Shown here: in pieces, positions 1 to 7,181 of the stretch
Layout of the letters: every line of letters starts with the position of its first letter
Position numbering within the stretch: position 1 is the stretch's first letter
Source: 66-474 sp035249465
GTDB taxonomy: Bacteria; Pseudomonadota; Gammaproteobacteria; Xanthomonadales; Rhodanobacteraceae
NCBI GenBank assembly: GCA_035249465.1
Contig: DATFGL010000227.1
Location: 1 to 27,490, forward strand
Direction of reading: 5' to 3'
Length of the DNA: 27,490 nucleotides
Program-made: the position numbers and the translations under genes
Notes under the pieces: generated by a model
Seen by the model: only the letters and a program-made list of their open reading frames with translations
Told to the model about the DNA's origin: nothing
Databases searched by the model: none

Positions 1-35
1 TTTCTTCTTGTTCTTGCACGATTCGCGCGTTCATC
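1..35 (-). CDS. Possible N-terminus of a further pigment-locus gene (partial)
   Basis: An ATG on the minus strand at 35 opens a frame that stays open to the window edge, reading M-N-A-R-I-V-Q-E-Q-E-E. It lies 46 bases after the stop of the dehydratase-like gene on the same strand, so it could be the next gene of the same operon. An AAGAG-like stretch lies upstream as a weak ribosome binding site. Eleven codons are too few to assign a family. In known aryl-polyene clusters acyltransferases and glycosyltransferases sit near the dehydratase, but nothing here shows which, if any, this is. Confidence 0.25.
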
Positions 36-80
36 GATTCCGCTCTTGCATGTTTCCCTTCCCCTGTTGCCATCGCCGCG

Positions 81-383
81 TCAAGCCTGCCGATCCGTGA
101 CCAGCAGCGTTCCGCGCGCGAGCACGCCACCCTCGGCGCGCATCACCTCGAAGCGCACGCGCGCACCGTCATCATTCAGCACGATCGTTGCTTCTTCGCC
201 GGGCCGCAAGGGCTGGACGAACTTGGTATCGAGTTTGCCGACCGCGCTGTTCTTCCATGCCTTCAACGCCGCCGCGACGCGTTCGAGCACCACCACGCCC
301 GGTACCAGCGGATCGCCGGGAAAGTGTCCCGGCAATGCCGGATGTTCGGGCGCGATGCACAGGCGCACGGTGTGCGTGGTCAT
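81..383 (-). CDS. FabA/FabZ-like 3-hydroxyacyl-ACP dehydratase (hotdog fold), pigment biosynthesis
   Basis: A 100-residue single hotdog domain. Residues 17-34 carry the FabZ-type active-site signature: HFPGDPLVPG with His20, followed by the helix with Glu34. Family knowledge: His and Glu on this loop and helix dehydrate 3-hydroxyacyl-ACP to enoyl-ACP. The protein is shorter than housekeeping FabZ (about 140-150 aa) and fits the ApeI-like dehydratases of aryl-polyene and xanthomonadin clusters, which act in a dedicated type II fatty-acid-like chain assembly in the cytoplasm. Its ATG overlaps the TGA of the upstream membrane protein gene by ATGA, so the two are probably translationally coupled. 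The pigment-pathway role is inferred from this neighbour and the adjacent halogenase; the dehydratase fold is read directly from the motif. Confidence 0.8.
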   Translation of the reverse strand: MTTHTVRLCIAPEHPALPGHFPGDPLVPGVVVLERVAAALKAWKNSAVGKLDTKFVQPLRPGEEATIVLNDDGARVRFEVMRAEGGVLARGTLLVTDRQA

Positions 384-1108
384 GCGCGGTCATCCCCGCC
401 GCGCACCAGCGTCGGCCAGCGCCGGACGATCTGTGTCGCAAAACGCCCCACGCCGGGATGCGGAATATGGCGCAGGTACCAGCGGCGGAACAGGTACTCG
501 CCCGCGAACGCCGCCAGCAGCAACAGCCAGCAGCCCACCTCGGGATACCACGCCAGCAAGGAACCCGGCACGCGCACCGGCAACGTGATACCCAGGGTCG
601 CCAGCCAGCCGCCCGGCCACGCAAGCAGCGCGACCACCAGCGACAGGCAAGCCATGCCCGCGAGCACGCAAGCCCAGAACACCGTCACCCCGCGCGCGTA
701 ACTGCGCACGCCCGGCAACGCCAATCTCGCGTCGCCCTCGATCAGGCGGATGAAACGTGCAATCAGGGGTTCGGCACCCGGCTTCAACGTGCGCGCGAAC
801 AGCCACGCGACCGCGGAGAGAAACACCACCGGCAGCGCCATCAGCGCCAGTTCCGCGTGTCCCATCACCGCGGGCACCAAAAGCAGCGCCGCCAGCGCCA
901 GCCACGCACACAACGCGACCGCGCTGTGCCGGCGCCAGACGCGTGGCAGCCATGCCAAAAGCAGCAGCAATGCCGCCGCGACACTCAAGGGCGGCCGGTG
1001 CATGAACCCGCCGGCCAGCGCGAACAACGCGCACGCGAGCAACGCGAAACCGAACCACGGCATGCGCGTGGCTGCAGTGGGCGCGTGGTTGGCGGGCGTG
1101 GCGGACAT
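380..1108 (-). CDS. COG4648-type polytopic membrane protein of aryl-polyene/xanthomonadin locus
   Basis: A 242-residue protein dominated by hydrophobic segments, roughly residues 17-36, 42-56, 64-82, 86-105, 140-163 and 188-206, so probably five to seven membrane helices. The N-terminal 15 residues are polar and the C-terminus is Arg-rich. Proteins of this kind (COG4648, often listed as predicted membrane proteins) are regular members of aryl-polyene pigment clusters, next to the acyl carrier protein and dehydratase; their biochemical role is not established. The stop overlaps the start of the dehydratase gene, which supports a shared operon. Start at 1108 is the first ATG; Met16 is an alternative. 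No strong ribosome binding site is visible. The assignment rests on topology, size and context rather than on a catalytic motif. Confidence 0.65.
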   Translation of the reverse strand: MSATPANHAPTAATRMPWFGFALLACALFALAGGFMHRPPLSVAAALLLLLAWLPRVWRRHSAVALCAWLALAALLLVPAVMGHAELALMALPVVFLSAVAWLFARTLKPGAEPLIARFIRLIEGDARLALPGVRSYARGVTVFWACVLAGMACLSLVVALLAWPGGWLATLGITLPVRVPGSLLAWYPEVGCWLLLLAAFAGEYLFRRWYLRHIPHPGVGRFATQIVRRWPTLVRGGDDRA

Positions 1109-1144
1109 CGGGATCAGTGGTCAATGCAGCGGCGAGCGAGTGTA

Positions 1145-1204
1145 TATGATAGGCGGCCAACCAGACGGCGCCTGAACCGGCGCGATTCCTTCGATACGGA
1201 GGAG
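1145..1204 (+). promoter_or_regulatory. Candidate promoter and RBS of the halogenase gene
   Basis: A TATGAT -10-like hexamer lies at 1145-1150 and a strong GGAGGAG Shine-Dalgarno at 1198-1204, 9 bases before the ATG at 1214. No good -35 hexamer is visible, which is common for xanthomonad promoters. The 105-bp gap between the two divergent genes must also hold the promoter of the minus-strand operon, for which I see no clear box. Confidence 0.4.
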
Positions 1205-1213
1205 ACCAGCGAA

Positions 1214-2536
1214 ATGGACGGAAGCGGCAACGCGTCACCCTTCGACTGCGACGTGCTGGTCATCGGTGGCGGCCCGGGCGGCTCGACGATCTCCACCCTG
1301 CTGGCACGGCGCGGCTGGCGCGTCATGATGCTGGAAAAAACCGCCCATCCGCGCTTCCACATCGGCGAATCGCTGCTGCCCGCCAACATGCCGATCTTCG
1401 AGGAAATCGGCGCGCTCGAAAAACTGCGCGAACTGGGCCGCCTGAAACTCGGCGCCGATTTTCCGCGCGACGATGGCAGTTACTACACCTTCCGCTTCAA
1501 CCGCGCGCTGGGCGGCACGCCACCCTATTCGTTCCAGGTCGTGCGCGAAGACATGGACCGGATGCTGTTCCAGCATGCCCGCGAGAACGGCGTGGACGCG
1601 CGCGAGCGGGTGAAGGTCGAGCGCGCGGAATTCGACGACGCGGGCGTAACCGTGCACGTCGACGCGGAAGGCGCGAAGGCGCGACTGCGCGCGCGCTACG
1701 CGGTGGACGCATCCGGCCGCGACACTTTCCTCGGCAGGCAGCTGAAGCTGGTGCGGCGCAGCGAAAAACACCAGAGCGCGGCGATCTTCGCGCATTACAA
1801 GGGCATCACCTGCAACCCCGACGACCCGGGTGGCAACATCATCAGCATCAACCGCTTCGCGCACGGCTGGACGTGGTTCATCCCGCTGCCCGGCGGTATC
1901 ACCAGCGTCGGCTGCGTGTGCAAGCCGCGTTACCTCAAGACACGGCAAGGCTCCGACAACGACGATTTCATGTCGAAGACGCTGGCGATCGTGCCGGGCG
2001 CCGAACGCCGCATGGCCAACGCCGAACGGGTGTCGCCGGTGCGATTCACCGGCAATTATTCCTACACATGCAGCCGGATGGCCGGCCACCGCTGGATCTT
2101 GATCGGCGACGCGTGGGCGTTTCTCGACCCGGTGTTCTCGTCGGGCGTGTTCCTGGCGATGTATTGCGCACGTCGGGCTTGCGACGTCGTGGACGGAAGC
2201 TTGCGCGAACCCGCTCGCGAAGCGGGATTGCAGACACGCTACGCGAAGCATTTGCGCCGTGGCTACGCGCGCTTCGCATGGTTCATCTATCGCTTCAACT
2301 CGCCGGCGATGAAGGCGCTGTTCGCCGATCCACGCAACGTGATGCAGGTGGAACAGGGCGTGATTTCGATGCTGGCCGGCGACGTCTTCGACAACAAGCG
2401 GGTGCTCGCGAAGCTGCGCATCTTCAAGACCATCTACGCGATCGCGTCGCTGGTCAATCTGCGCCGCTGGGCCGCCGATCGCCTCGACCGCCGCCGCCAG
2501 AACCGCACGCAAGTGACAGCGGATGCCGCGGAATGA
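1214..2536 (+). CDS. FAD-dependent halogenase-like monooxygenase, probably pigment halogenation
   Basis: A 440-residue flavoprotein. Residues 14-24 form the FAD dinucleotide-binding motif (VIGGGPGGSTI), followed by an acidic-ended strand (LEK, 40-42) and the HIGESLLP segment typical of flavin-dependent halogenases. Lys78 in KLGADF sits where these enzymes carry their catalytic lysine. Residues 219-224 read WTWFIP, a full match to the halogenase WxWxIP motif, and residues 298-306 (GDAWAFLDP) are the second FAD-binding motif. Such enzymes use FADH2, O2 and halide to make hypohalous acid that halogenates an aromatic ring. Xanthomonadins are brominated aryl polyenes, so the position beside the dehydratase and COG4648 genes suggests aryl halogenation of the pigment; that substrate is inferred. 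The ATG at 1214 was chosen for its strong ribosome binding site; the open frame continues far upstream without motifs. The gene is divergent from the minus-strand pair and overlaps or abuts the hydrolase gene downstream. Confidence 0.82.
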   Translation: MDGSGNASPFDCDVLVIGGGPGGSTISTLLARRGWRVMMLEKTAHPRFHIGESLLPANMPIFEEIGALEKLRELGRLKLGADFPRDDGSYYTFRFNRALGGTPPYSFQVVREDMDRMLFQHARENGVDARERVKVERAEFDDAGVTVHVDAEGAKARLRARYAVDASGRDTFLGRQLKLVRRSEKHQSAAIFAHYKGITCNPDDPGGNIISINRFAHGWTWFIPLPGGITSVGCVCKPRYLKTRQGSDNDDFMSKTLAIVPGAERRMANAERVSPVRFTGNYSYTCSRMAGHRWILIGDAWAFLDPVFSSGVFLAMYCARRACDVVDGSLREPAREAGLQTRYAKHLRRGYARFAWFIYRFNSPAMKALFADPRNVMQVEQGVISMLAGDVFDNKRVLAKLRIFKTIYAIASLVNLRRWAADRLDRRRQNRTQVTADAAE

Positions 2537-2543
2537 TCGCGGC

Positions 2544-3395
2544 ATGAACGGCCCGGCCGAACTGCGCATCGTGACGCCTTTCGGCGGGATCGCCGCGCTG
2601 CAATGGGGCGGTGCCGCCGCGCCGCCGCTGCTGTCGCTGCACGGCTGGCTGGACAACGCCGCGAGTTTCGCGCGATTGGCGCCGCTGCTGGCCGGGCGCC
2701 AACGCGTGATCGCCCTGGACCTTCCGGGTCACGGCCATTCTGCGCACCTGCCGCAGGGCGTGCGCCGCTACCACATCGCCGATCAGGTCGATCGCGTGCT
2801 GGATGCTGCGGATGCCCTGGGCCTGGAACGCTTCGACCTGCTGGGGCACTCGCTGGGCGCGGGCATCGCATCGCTGATCGCCGCGGCCGTGCCAGCGCGC
2901 ATCGGCAAGCTGGCGCTGATCGAAGGCCTGGGTCCGCTTGCCGACGACGGTTCACAAACGCTCGCGCGCTGGCGCGATGCGCACGCGCAACGGGAAACAT
3001 CGAGGCGGCCGCCGCGCGTGTTCGCGTCCATCGACGCCGCCGTTGCCGCGCGTGTCGCAGCCGGCGGCCTCGACGCGCAGGAAGCACGCCCGATCGTCGA
3101 ACGCAACCTGCGCGAAGCCGGGACCGGGTTCGGCTGGCGCAGCGACCCGCGCCTGCGTCTCACCACACCGATGCGCATCGAGGAAATGCAGCTGCGCCGC
3201 CTGATCGCGGGTATCACGGCACCCGTCCTGCTGTTGCTGGCCGAACCGGCGACACCCTACCTGCCGCCGGCGTTGATGGATGCGCGCGCCGCTTGCGCTG
3301 CCGATATCCGTATCGAACACCTTGCAGGGCCGCACCATTTGCATGTCCGGCGACCGCGGGAATGCGCCGAACACATCCTGGAGTTTCTCGGCTGA
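2544..3395 (+). CDS. Alpha/beta-hydrolase fold protein
   Basis: A 283-residue alpha/beta hydrolase. The oxyanion-hole strand LLSLHGWLDNAASF is at about 29-42, the VIALDLPGHGHS strand at about 55-66, the nucleophile elbow GHSLGAG at 101-107 with Ser103, and the candidate catalytic His in GPHHLHV near residue 264. The acidic member of the triad is not obvious: the usual GxxD region reads LLAEPATPY. Similar to serine hydrolase-like proteins of the esterase/C-C hydrolase group; substrate unknown. An ATG at 2523 in the same frame would overlap the halogenase stop by 14 bases; 2544 starts just after it. Neither has a strong ribosome binding site, so coupling to the halogenase is likely. A role in releasing or trimming the pigment chain is possible but not shown. 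Confidence 0.8.
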   Translation: MNGPAELRIVTPFGGIAALQWGGAAAPPLLSLHGWLDNAASFARLAPLLAGRQRVIALDLPGHGHSAHLPQGVRRYHIADQVDRVLDAADALGLERFDLLGHSLGAGIASLIAAAVPARIGKLALIEGLGPLADDGSQTLARWRDAHAQRETSRRPPRVFASIDAAVAARVAAGGLDAQEARPIVERNLREAGTGFGWRSDPRLRLTTPMRIEEMQLRRLIAGITAPVLLLLAEPATPYLPPALMDARAACAADIRIEHLAGPHHLHVRRPRECAEHILEFLG

Positions 3396-3434
3396 CGCAG
3401 GCGGACGACCGGCCGAATCCCGATGCAAAACCGG

Positions 3435-4712
3435 TCAACCGGCTGCGTGCGGCACGACCGAATCGGCAGCCGAGGGCACCCCGTACTTGGCAATGAAATC
3501 CGCTGCCGGTTCCGGCTTGCCGAGATGAAACCCCTGGCCGAAGTCGCAGCCCATCTCCTGCAGCAGGCGTTGCGCGGCCGCATCCTCGATGCCCTCCGCG
3601 GTGGTTTCGAGTCCGAGGTTGTGGGCGAACTGGACGATGGATTCGACCAGCTTGGCCATGCGTCCATCGGTTGCAATGTGCGCGACCAGCGACTTGTCGA
3701 TCTTCAGTTCCGAAGCGGGAAACTTGCTGAGATAGGTGATGGACGCGTAACCGACACCGAAGTCGTCGATCGCGACGCGTATGCCGTGATCGCGCAGCTT
3801 GCCGAGCACGCGAACGACGCTGTCCACATCCCCCGCCAATGCGGTTTCGGTGACCTCCGCTACAATCGCCGCGGGTGGCACCCCCCAGATGTTCAGCGCA
3901 TCCAGCAGCTGGTCGGCGACGCCGCCGTGCGCGAGCGTGCGCGGCGAAAGATTGAGCGCAACGCGGCATCCGGGCAATCCGCGCAACGCGGACACATACC
4001 GCAGCGTCGAATGGATGCTCCAGCGCGTCAGCGACGTGATCAGGTCGTTCTGCTCGGCGAAGGTGACGAAGTCGTCGGGGCTGACCGGACCGACCTTGCG
4101 GCTGGTCCAGCGCGCCAGCGACTCCACACCCACGATCCGCGATCGCGCGAGGCTCCAGATCGGCTGGAAGAACGTGGCCAGCCGGTTCGATTCGATGCTT
4201 TCGCGCAACTCGTGGTAATCGATGTTCGCACCCGCGTTGCGGGGATCGTGGAACGCATAACGCTCGCCGCGCCGCAGCGCGTCATCGGCCGCCATCTGCG
4301 CATGCCGCCACAGCGTATCCGGATCGGTGCCGTCCTGGGGAAACAGCGCAACGCCCATCACGGCGCGCGTCTGCCAGGGCGGCATGCCGGGCGCCACCGA
4401 ATGCGGTTGCTCGAATTGGGCCATCAATCCGGCCGCCGCCAGCAATGCATTGTTGCGCCCGCTCAAACCCGGCAATACAGCGAGGAAAGTTTCGTCGCCG
4501 GACTGGAACACGGCATCCAGTGGCCGCAGCGACTCGCGGAGCAACCTCCGGATACCGGCCTCGGCCTGCTCGCCGCACTCGCTGCCGAAGCGCAGGGCGA
4601 TCTGGCGCAGTCCCCGGATGCAAACGACGACGACCGCGAATCCGCCCGTGCCGATATCGTTTTCGGCCAGCTGACGTCCGATCGCGGTCAGGATCGCGTC
4701 GCGGTTCAACAT
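3435..4712 (-). CDS. Degenerate GGDEF plus intact EAL domain protein, probable cyclic-di-GMP phosphodiesterase
   Basis: A 425-residue cytoplasmic protein. Residues 1-160 form a GGDEF-like domain whose signature reads SGDET (71-75) instead of GG[D/E]EF, so it should not make cyclic-di-GMP. Residues 168-415 form an EAL domain with Glu197 in ESL, Asn254, Glu286 (EVTE), Asp316-Asp317 (DDFG), Lys337, Glu373 (AEGIE) and Gln393 all in place. Phosphodiesterase activity (cyclic-di-GMP to pGpG) is therefore expected. The ATG at 4712 follows the upstream HD-GYP stop by 16 bases; an in-frame TTG at 4781 would overlap that gene by 53 bases and adds only 23 residues outside the domains. No membrane segment or sensor domain is present, so input may come from the partner HD-GYP protein. 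Confidence 0.85.
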   Translation of the reverse strand: MLNRDAILTAIGRQLAENDIGTGGFAVVVVCIRGLRQIALRFGSECGEQAEAGIRRLLRESLRPLDAVFQSGDETFLAVLPGLSGRNNALLAAAGLMAQFEQPHSVAPGMPPWQTRAVMGVALFPQDGTDPDTLWRHAQMAADDALRRGERYAFHDPRNAGANIDYHELRESIESNRLATFFQPIWSLARSRIVGVESLARWTSRKVGPVSPDDFVTFAEQNDLITSLTRWSIHSTLRYVSALRGLPGCRVALNLSPRTLAHGGVADQLLDALNIWGVPPAAIVAEVTETALAGDVDSVVRVLGKLRDHGIRVAIDDFGVGYASITYLSKFPASELKIDKSLVAHIATDGRMAKLVESIVQFAHNLGLETTAEGIEDAAAQRLLQEMGCDFGQGFHLGKPEPAADFIAKYGVPSAADSVVPHAAG

Positions 4713-4728
4713 GACGATCGTGCCGGCT

Positions 4729-5958
4729 TCATAAGCTTGCAAGGTAGCCCGCAGCGTCGATCGGATACTGATCGACGGCAAGCGTGCGCCTGATTTCGAC
4801 CGTATTGCCGTCGACGGTCTGGTTCAGCAGGTTGAACACGCGGAAATCCCGCAGCGGTTGCTTGTCCGGCGTGCTGACCACCAGCACCGTCGGACGCAAC
4901 CGGCGCACCTGGTTCTGCTCCAGCACCACCGCGACCTCCCCGGTACTCAGTTCGACCTGGGATCCGGTGGGATAGACGCCCAGACACACCTGGAATTGTT
5001 CGACCAGTTCGGCCTGGTAGAGCGAACCGCGCGCGCGATAAATGTTCTGCAAAGCCTCGTGGCGCGACACCGGCGCCTGGTACGGACGGGCGCTGCACAT
5101 CGCGTCGTAGGAATCGATGATCGCCAGCATGCGACCCGCCATGGGAATGGTGTCGTCGAGCAGGCAGTCCGGATAGCCGCTGCCGTCGAAACGCTCATGG
5201 TGGGTGCGCATGACGTCGAGCACATCCGGATCATCGACACCGCTGGCCGTGACGATATCCACGCCTTGCGCGACGTGGGTGCGCACCAGCTCGGTTTCGG
5301 CCGGCGACAGCGGTCGGGCGCTGCGCAGCAGTTCCGGCGGCAAGCGGGTCTTGCCGATGTCCATCAGCAAACCCGCCGTGGCCAGGCTCAGCAGGGTGCT
5401 TTCCGGCAGGCCGAGGTGGCGGCCGAACGCCGCCGCGAGGGCGCCGCAGGCGATTGCGTGGGCATAGATGTAGTCGTCGTGCCGCCGCATTCCTTCGAGA
5501 AAGAGGAACGCATCCGCACTGCGCAACACGCTGGCGACCAGCGGGCGCACCACCTTCTCGACATGCTCGACCGAAAGTTCGCGGCCACTGGCGACATCGG
5601 CGTATATCCTGTCGAGAAGCTCCGAGGTTGCCAGCAACGCATCGCGCGCCCTGGGCATCTCCTCTTCGATGCTCACCGTGTTCGCATAGGTCGTGACCGA
5701 CATGAAACGCGTATCGCCGCCGCCACCGCCACGCGCCAGGGTCAACAGGGGACCCCGGCAGGTATCCACGTCACGGAGCCGGTCGATGTACACGTACTTG
5801 CACAGTTCGCGCAGGGTGCGCATCTCGCGATCGGTGCGGATCTCGAAACCCTGCAGCGGGAACGGCGTTCCCTCCCACGGACGGTCGAGCCTGCTCACGA
5901 ACATGCCTACGGCGAGGTTGGCCGTATCGACGCGAATTTCTTCGAGCTCCGTGGCCAT
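4729..5958 (-). CDS. DUF3391 and HD-GYP domain protein with altered HD dyad
   Basis: A 409-residue cytoplasmic protein. Residues 8-60 match the N-terminal DUF3391 module often fused to HD-GYP domains. The HD-GYP domain spans about 160-345: His167, then MDIGK at 199-203 where HDIGK is expected, His228, HHERFDGSGYP at 253-263 and Asp282. The GYP face is preserved but the metal-binding His of the HD dyad is Met199. Intact HD-GYP proteins hydrolyse cyclic-di-GMP; loss of this ligand makes catalysis doubtful and a sensor or scaffold role more likely. The ATG at 5958 begins the conserved domain; an upstream in-frame extension of 39 codons lacks recognisable sequence and would cover the TACACT -10-like box at 5995-6000 (minus strand). 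It is followed after 16 bases by the GGDEF-EAL gene, forming a two-gene operon. Confidence 0.85.
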   Translation of the reverse strand: MATELEEIRVDTANLAVGMFVSRLDRPWEGTPFPLQGFEIRTDREMRTLRELCKYVYIDRLRDVDTCRGPLLTLARGGGGGDTRFMSVTTYANTVSIEEEMPRARDALLATSELLDRIYADVASGRELSVEHVEKVVRPLVASVLRSADAFLFLEGMRRHDDYIYAHAIACGALAAAFGRHLGLPESTLLSLATAGLLMDIGKTRLPPELLRSARPLSPAETELVRTHVAQGVDIVTASGVDDPDVLDVMRTHHERFDGSGYPDCLLDDTIPMAGRMLAIIDSYDAMCSARPYQAPVSRHEALQNIYRARGSLYQAELVEQFQVCLGVYPTGSQVELSTGEVAVVLEQNQVRRLRPTVLVVSTPDKQPLRDFRVFNLLNQTVDGNTVEIRRTLAVDQYPIDAAGYLASL

Positions 5959-6138
5959 CAGGGTCCGTTGGCGCCAACATGCGTGAACGCGGCTAGTGTA
6001 ATCGGCAAATCGTCCGGACTGGCGCAGTTCGCCATCGCGATCGTTCCTGGGCGTGAACGCCGTGTGCGCCGGCACCCACTACCCGCGCATGCGCCGCCCG
6101 CGTATCGTGATCTGCAAAACCCATGTGAGGAACCGGCC

Positions 6139-7023
6139 ATGACCGCCACCCCCATCCGTGCACGCGAGCACGACCTCGGGAACGGACTGCTCGTGCTGCG
6201 CAGCCTGCCCGCGATGACGCACCGCTCGATCGGGCCGTTCGTGTTTTTCGACCACGCCGGTCCGGTGGTGATGGAGGCCGCGACCGGCCGCCGGGCCGAC
6301 GTGCGCCCGCATCCGCACATCGGGCTTGCCACCGTCAGCTACTTGATGAGCGGCGCCGTCCGCCACCGCGACAACCAGGGCTTCGACCAGGTAATCCATC
6401 CCGGCGACGTCAACTGGATGACCGCGGGGCGCGGCATCGTGCATTCCGAACGCTTCGACGTGCCCGATGCGTTCGCGGGCGCCGGACTGGAACTGTTGCA
6501 GTCGTGGGTTGCCCTGCCGGAAGACCAGGAGGAGTGCGATCCTGCTTTTTCCCATCACGCGCGCGCCGACCTGCCCCACGCGGAGGGCGGCGACGTCAAG
6601 TTGCGCGTGATCGCGGGCGAGGTATTCGGAATGAAGAGTCCCGTGCGCGTCCACTCGCCGATCTTTTATGTGCACGCGGAATTGAAAGCCGGCGCCCGCA
6701 TCGACGTTCCCGCCGAATACAGCGAGCGCGCGGCGTACGTGGTGCACGGCCGCGTGCGCGACGAAGCCGACGGCGCGGAATACGGCCCCAGGCAGTTGCT
6801 GGCGTTTTCCTCCGGCGATCCGGTGACTTTGCGCGCCAGCGCCGACGCCACCGTCATGCTGCTGGGCGGCGAGCCGCTCGGCCCGCGCTTCGTCTGGTGG
6901 AACTTCGTGTCCTCGCGTAAGGAACGCATCCGCGAGGCCGCGGCGGACTGGCAAGCCGGCCGCTTCAAACTGCCCGCGAGCGACAACCGGGAATTCATCC
7001 CGCTGCCCGACAAACCGATATAG
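6139..7023 (+). CDS. Pirin family protein (bicupin)
   Basis: A 294-residue two-cupin protein. The N-terminal cupin carries the metal ligands of the pirin family: His58 and His60 (RPHPHIG) and His102 and Glu104 (VHSE). The C-terminal cupin lies at about 165-275. Bacterial pirins bind one Fe or similar metal; some (for example YhhW) act as quercetin 2,3-dioxygenases, others bind partner proteins, so the physiological substrate is open. Length is normal for the family (about 230-300). The ATG at 6139 has a GAGG ribosome binding site 8 bases upstream. The gene is divergent from the HD-GYP operon with about 180 bp between, and is followed by a 143-bp inverted-repeat element reaching the end of the converging prenyltransferase gene. 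Confidence 0.88.
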   Translation: MTATPIRAREHDLGNGLLVLRSLPAMTHRSIGPFVFFDHAGPVVMEAATGRRADVRPHPHIGLATVSYLMSGAVRHRDNQGFDQVIHPGDVNWMTAGRGIVHSERFDVPDAFAGAGLELLQSWVALPEDQEECDPAFSHHARADLPHAEGGDVKLRVIAGEVFGMKSPVRVHSPIFYVHAELKAGARIDVPAEYSERAAYVVHGRVRDEADGAEYGPRQLLAFSSGDPVTLRASADATVMLLGGEPLGPRFVWWNFVSSRKERIREAAADWQAGRFKLPASDNREFIPLPDKPI

Positions 7024-7038
7024 ACGCAGTAGAACCCC

Positions 7039-7181
7039 GAAACCTCTGAAGAACCGTCGCGAGCGACGGCGGATTGCGGGACGCCGGAGCGCAGCAAGCG
7101 GAGCGTACAGGTCAGTACGTGAGCATTGCGAGCACCGCCGGCGCGCAAGCTGCCGAGCGCAGCAGGTTATTCAGAGGTTTC
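7039..7181. repeat. 143-bp intergenic element with terminal inverted repeats
   Basis: The ends, 7039-7055 and 7165-7181, are inverted copies of GAAACCTCTGAA(G/T)AACC matching at 16 of 17 positions. The interior is GC-rich with further small inverted repeats (for example CCGTCGCGAGCGACGG around 7054-7070). The element fills almost the whole space between the pirin stop and the prenyltransferase stop, and its right terminal repeat overlaps the first bases of that TGA. It encodes no protein. The size and end structure fit a non-autonomous MITE-like repeat; I recall similar sequence as a dispersed repeat in Xanthomonadales, but this was not searched. Confidence 0.65.

Noticed and set aside
188..1213. 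Long plus-strand open frame in front of the halogenase start
   Set aside because: It is antisense to the dehydratase and COG4648 genes, has no domain, is Arg/Gln-rich as expected for GC-rich shadow frames, and the strong ribosome binding site is at 1198.
1235..2656. 473-codon minus-strand open frame opposite the halogenase
   Set aside because: Shadow of a GC-rich gene with clear FAD and halogenase motifs on the plus strand; its translation shows no domain and is rich in His, Arg and Ala.
3423..4793. 456-codon plus-strand open frame opposite the GGDEF-EAL gene
   Set aside because: Antisense shadow; the minus-strand frame carries a complete EAL active site.
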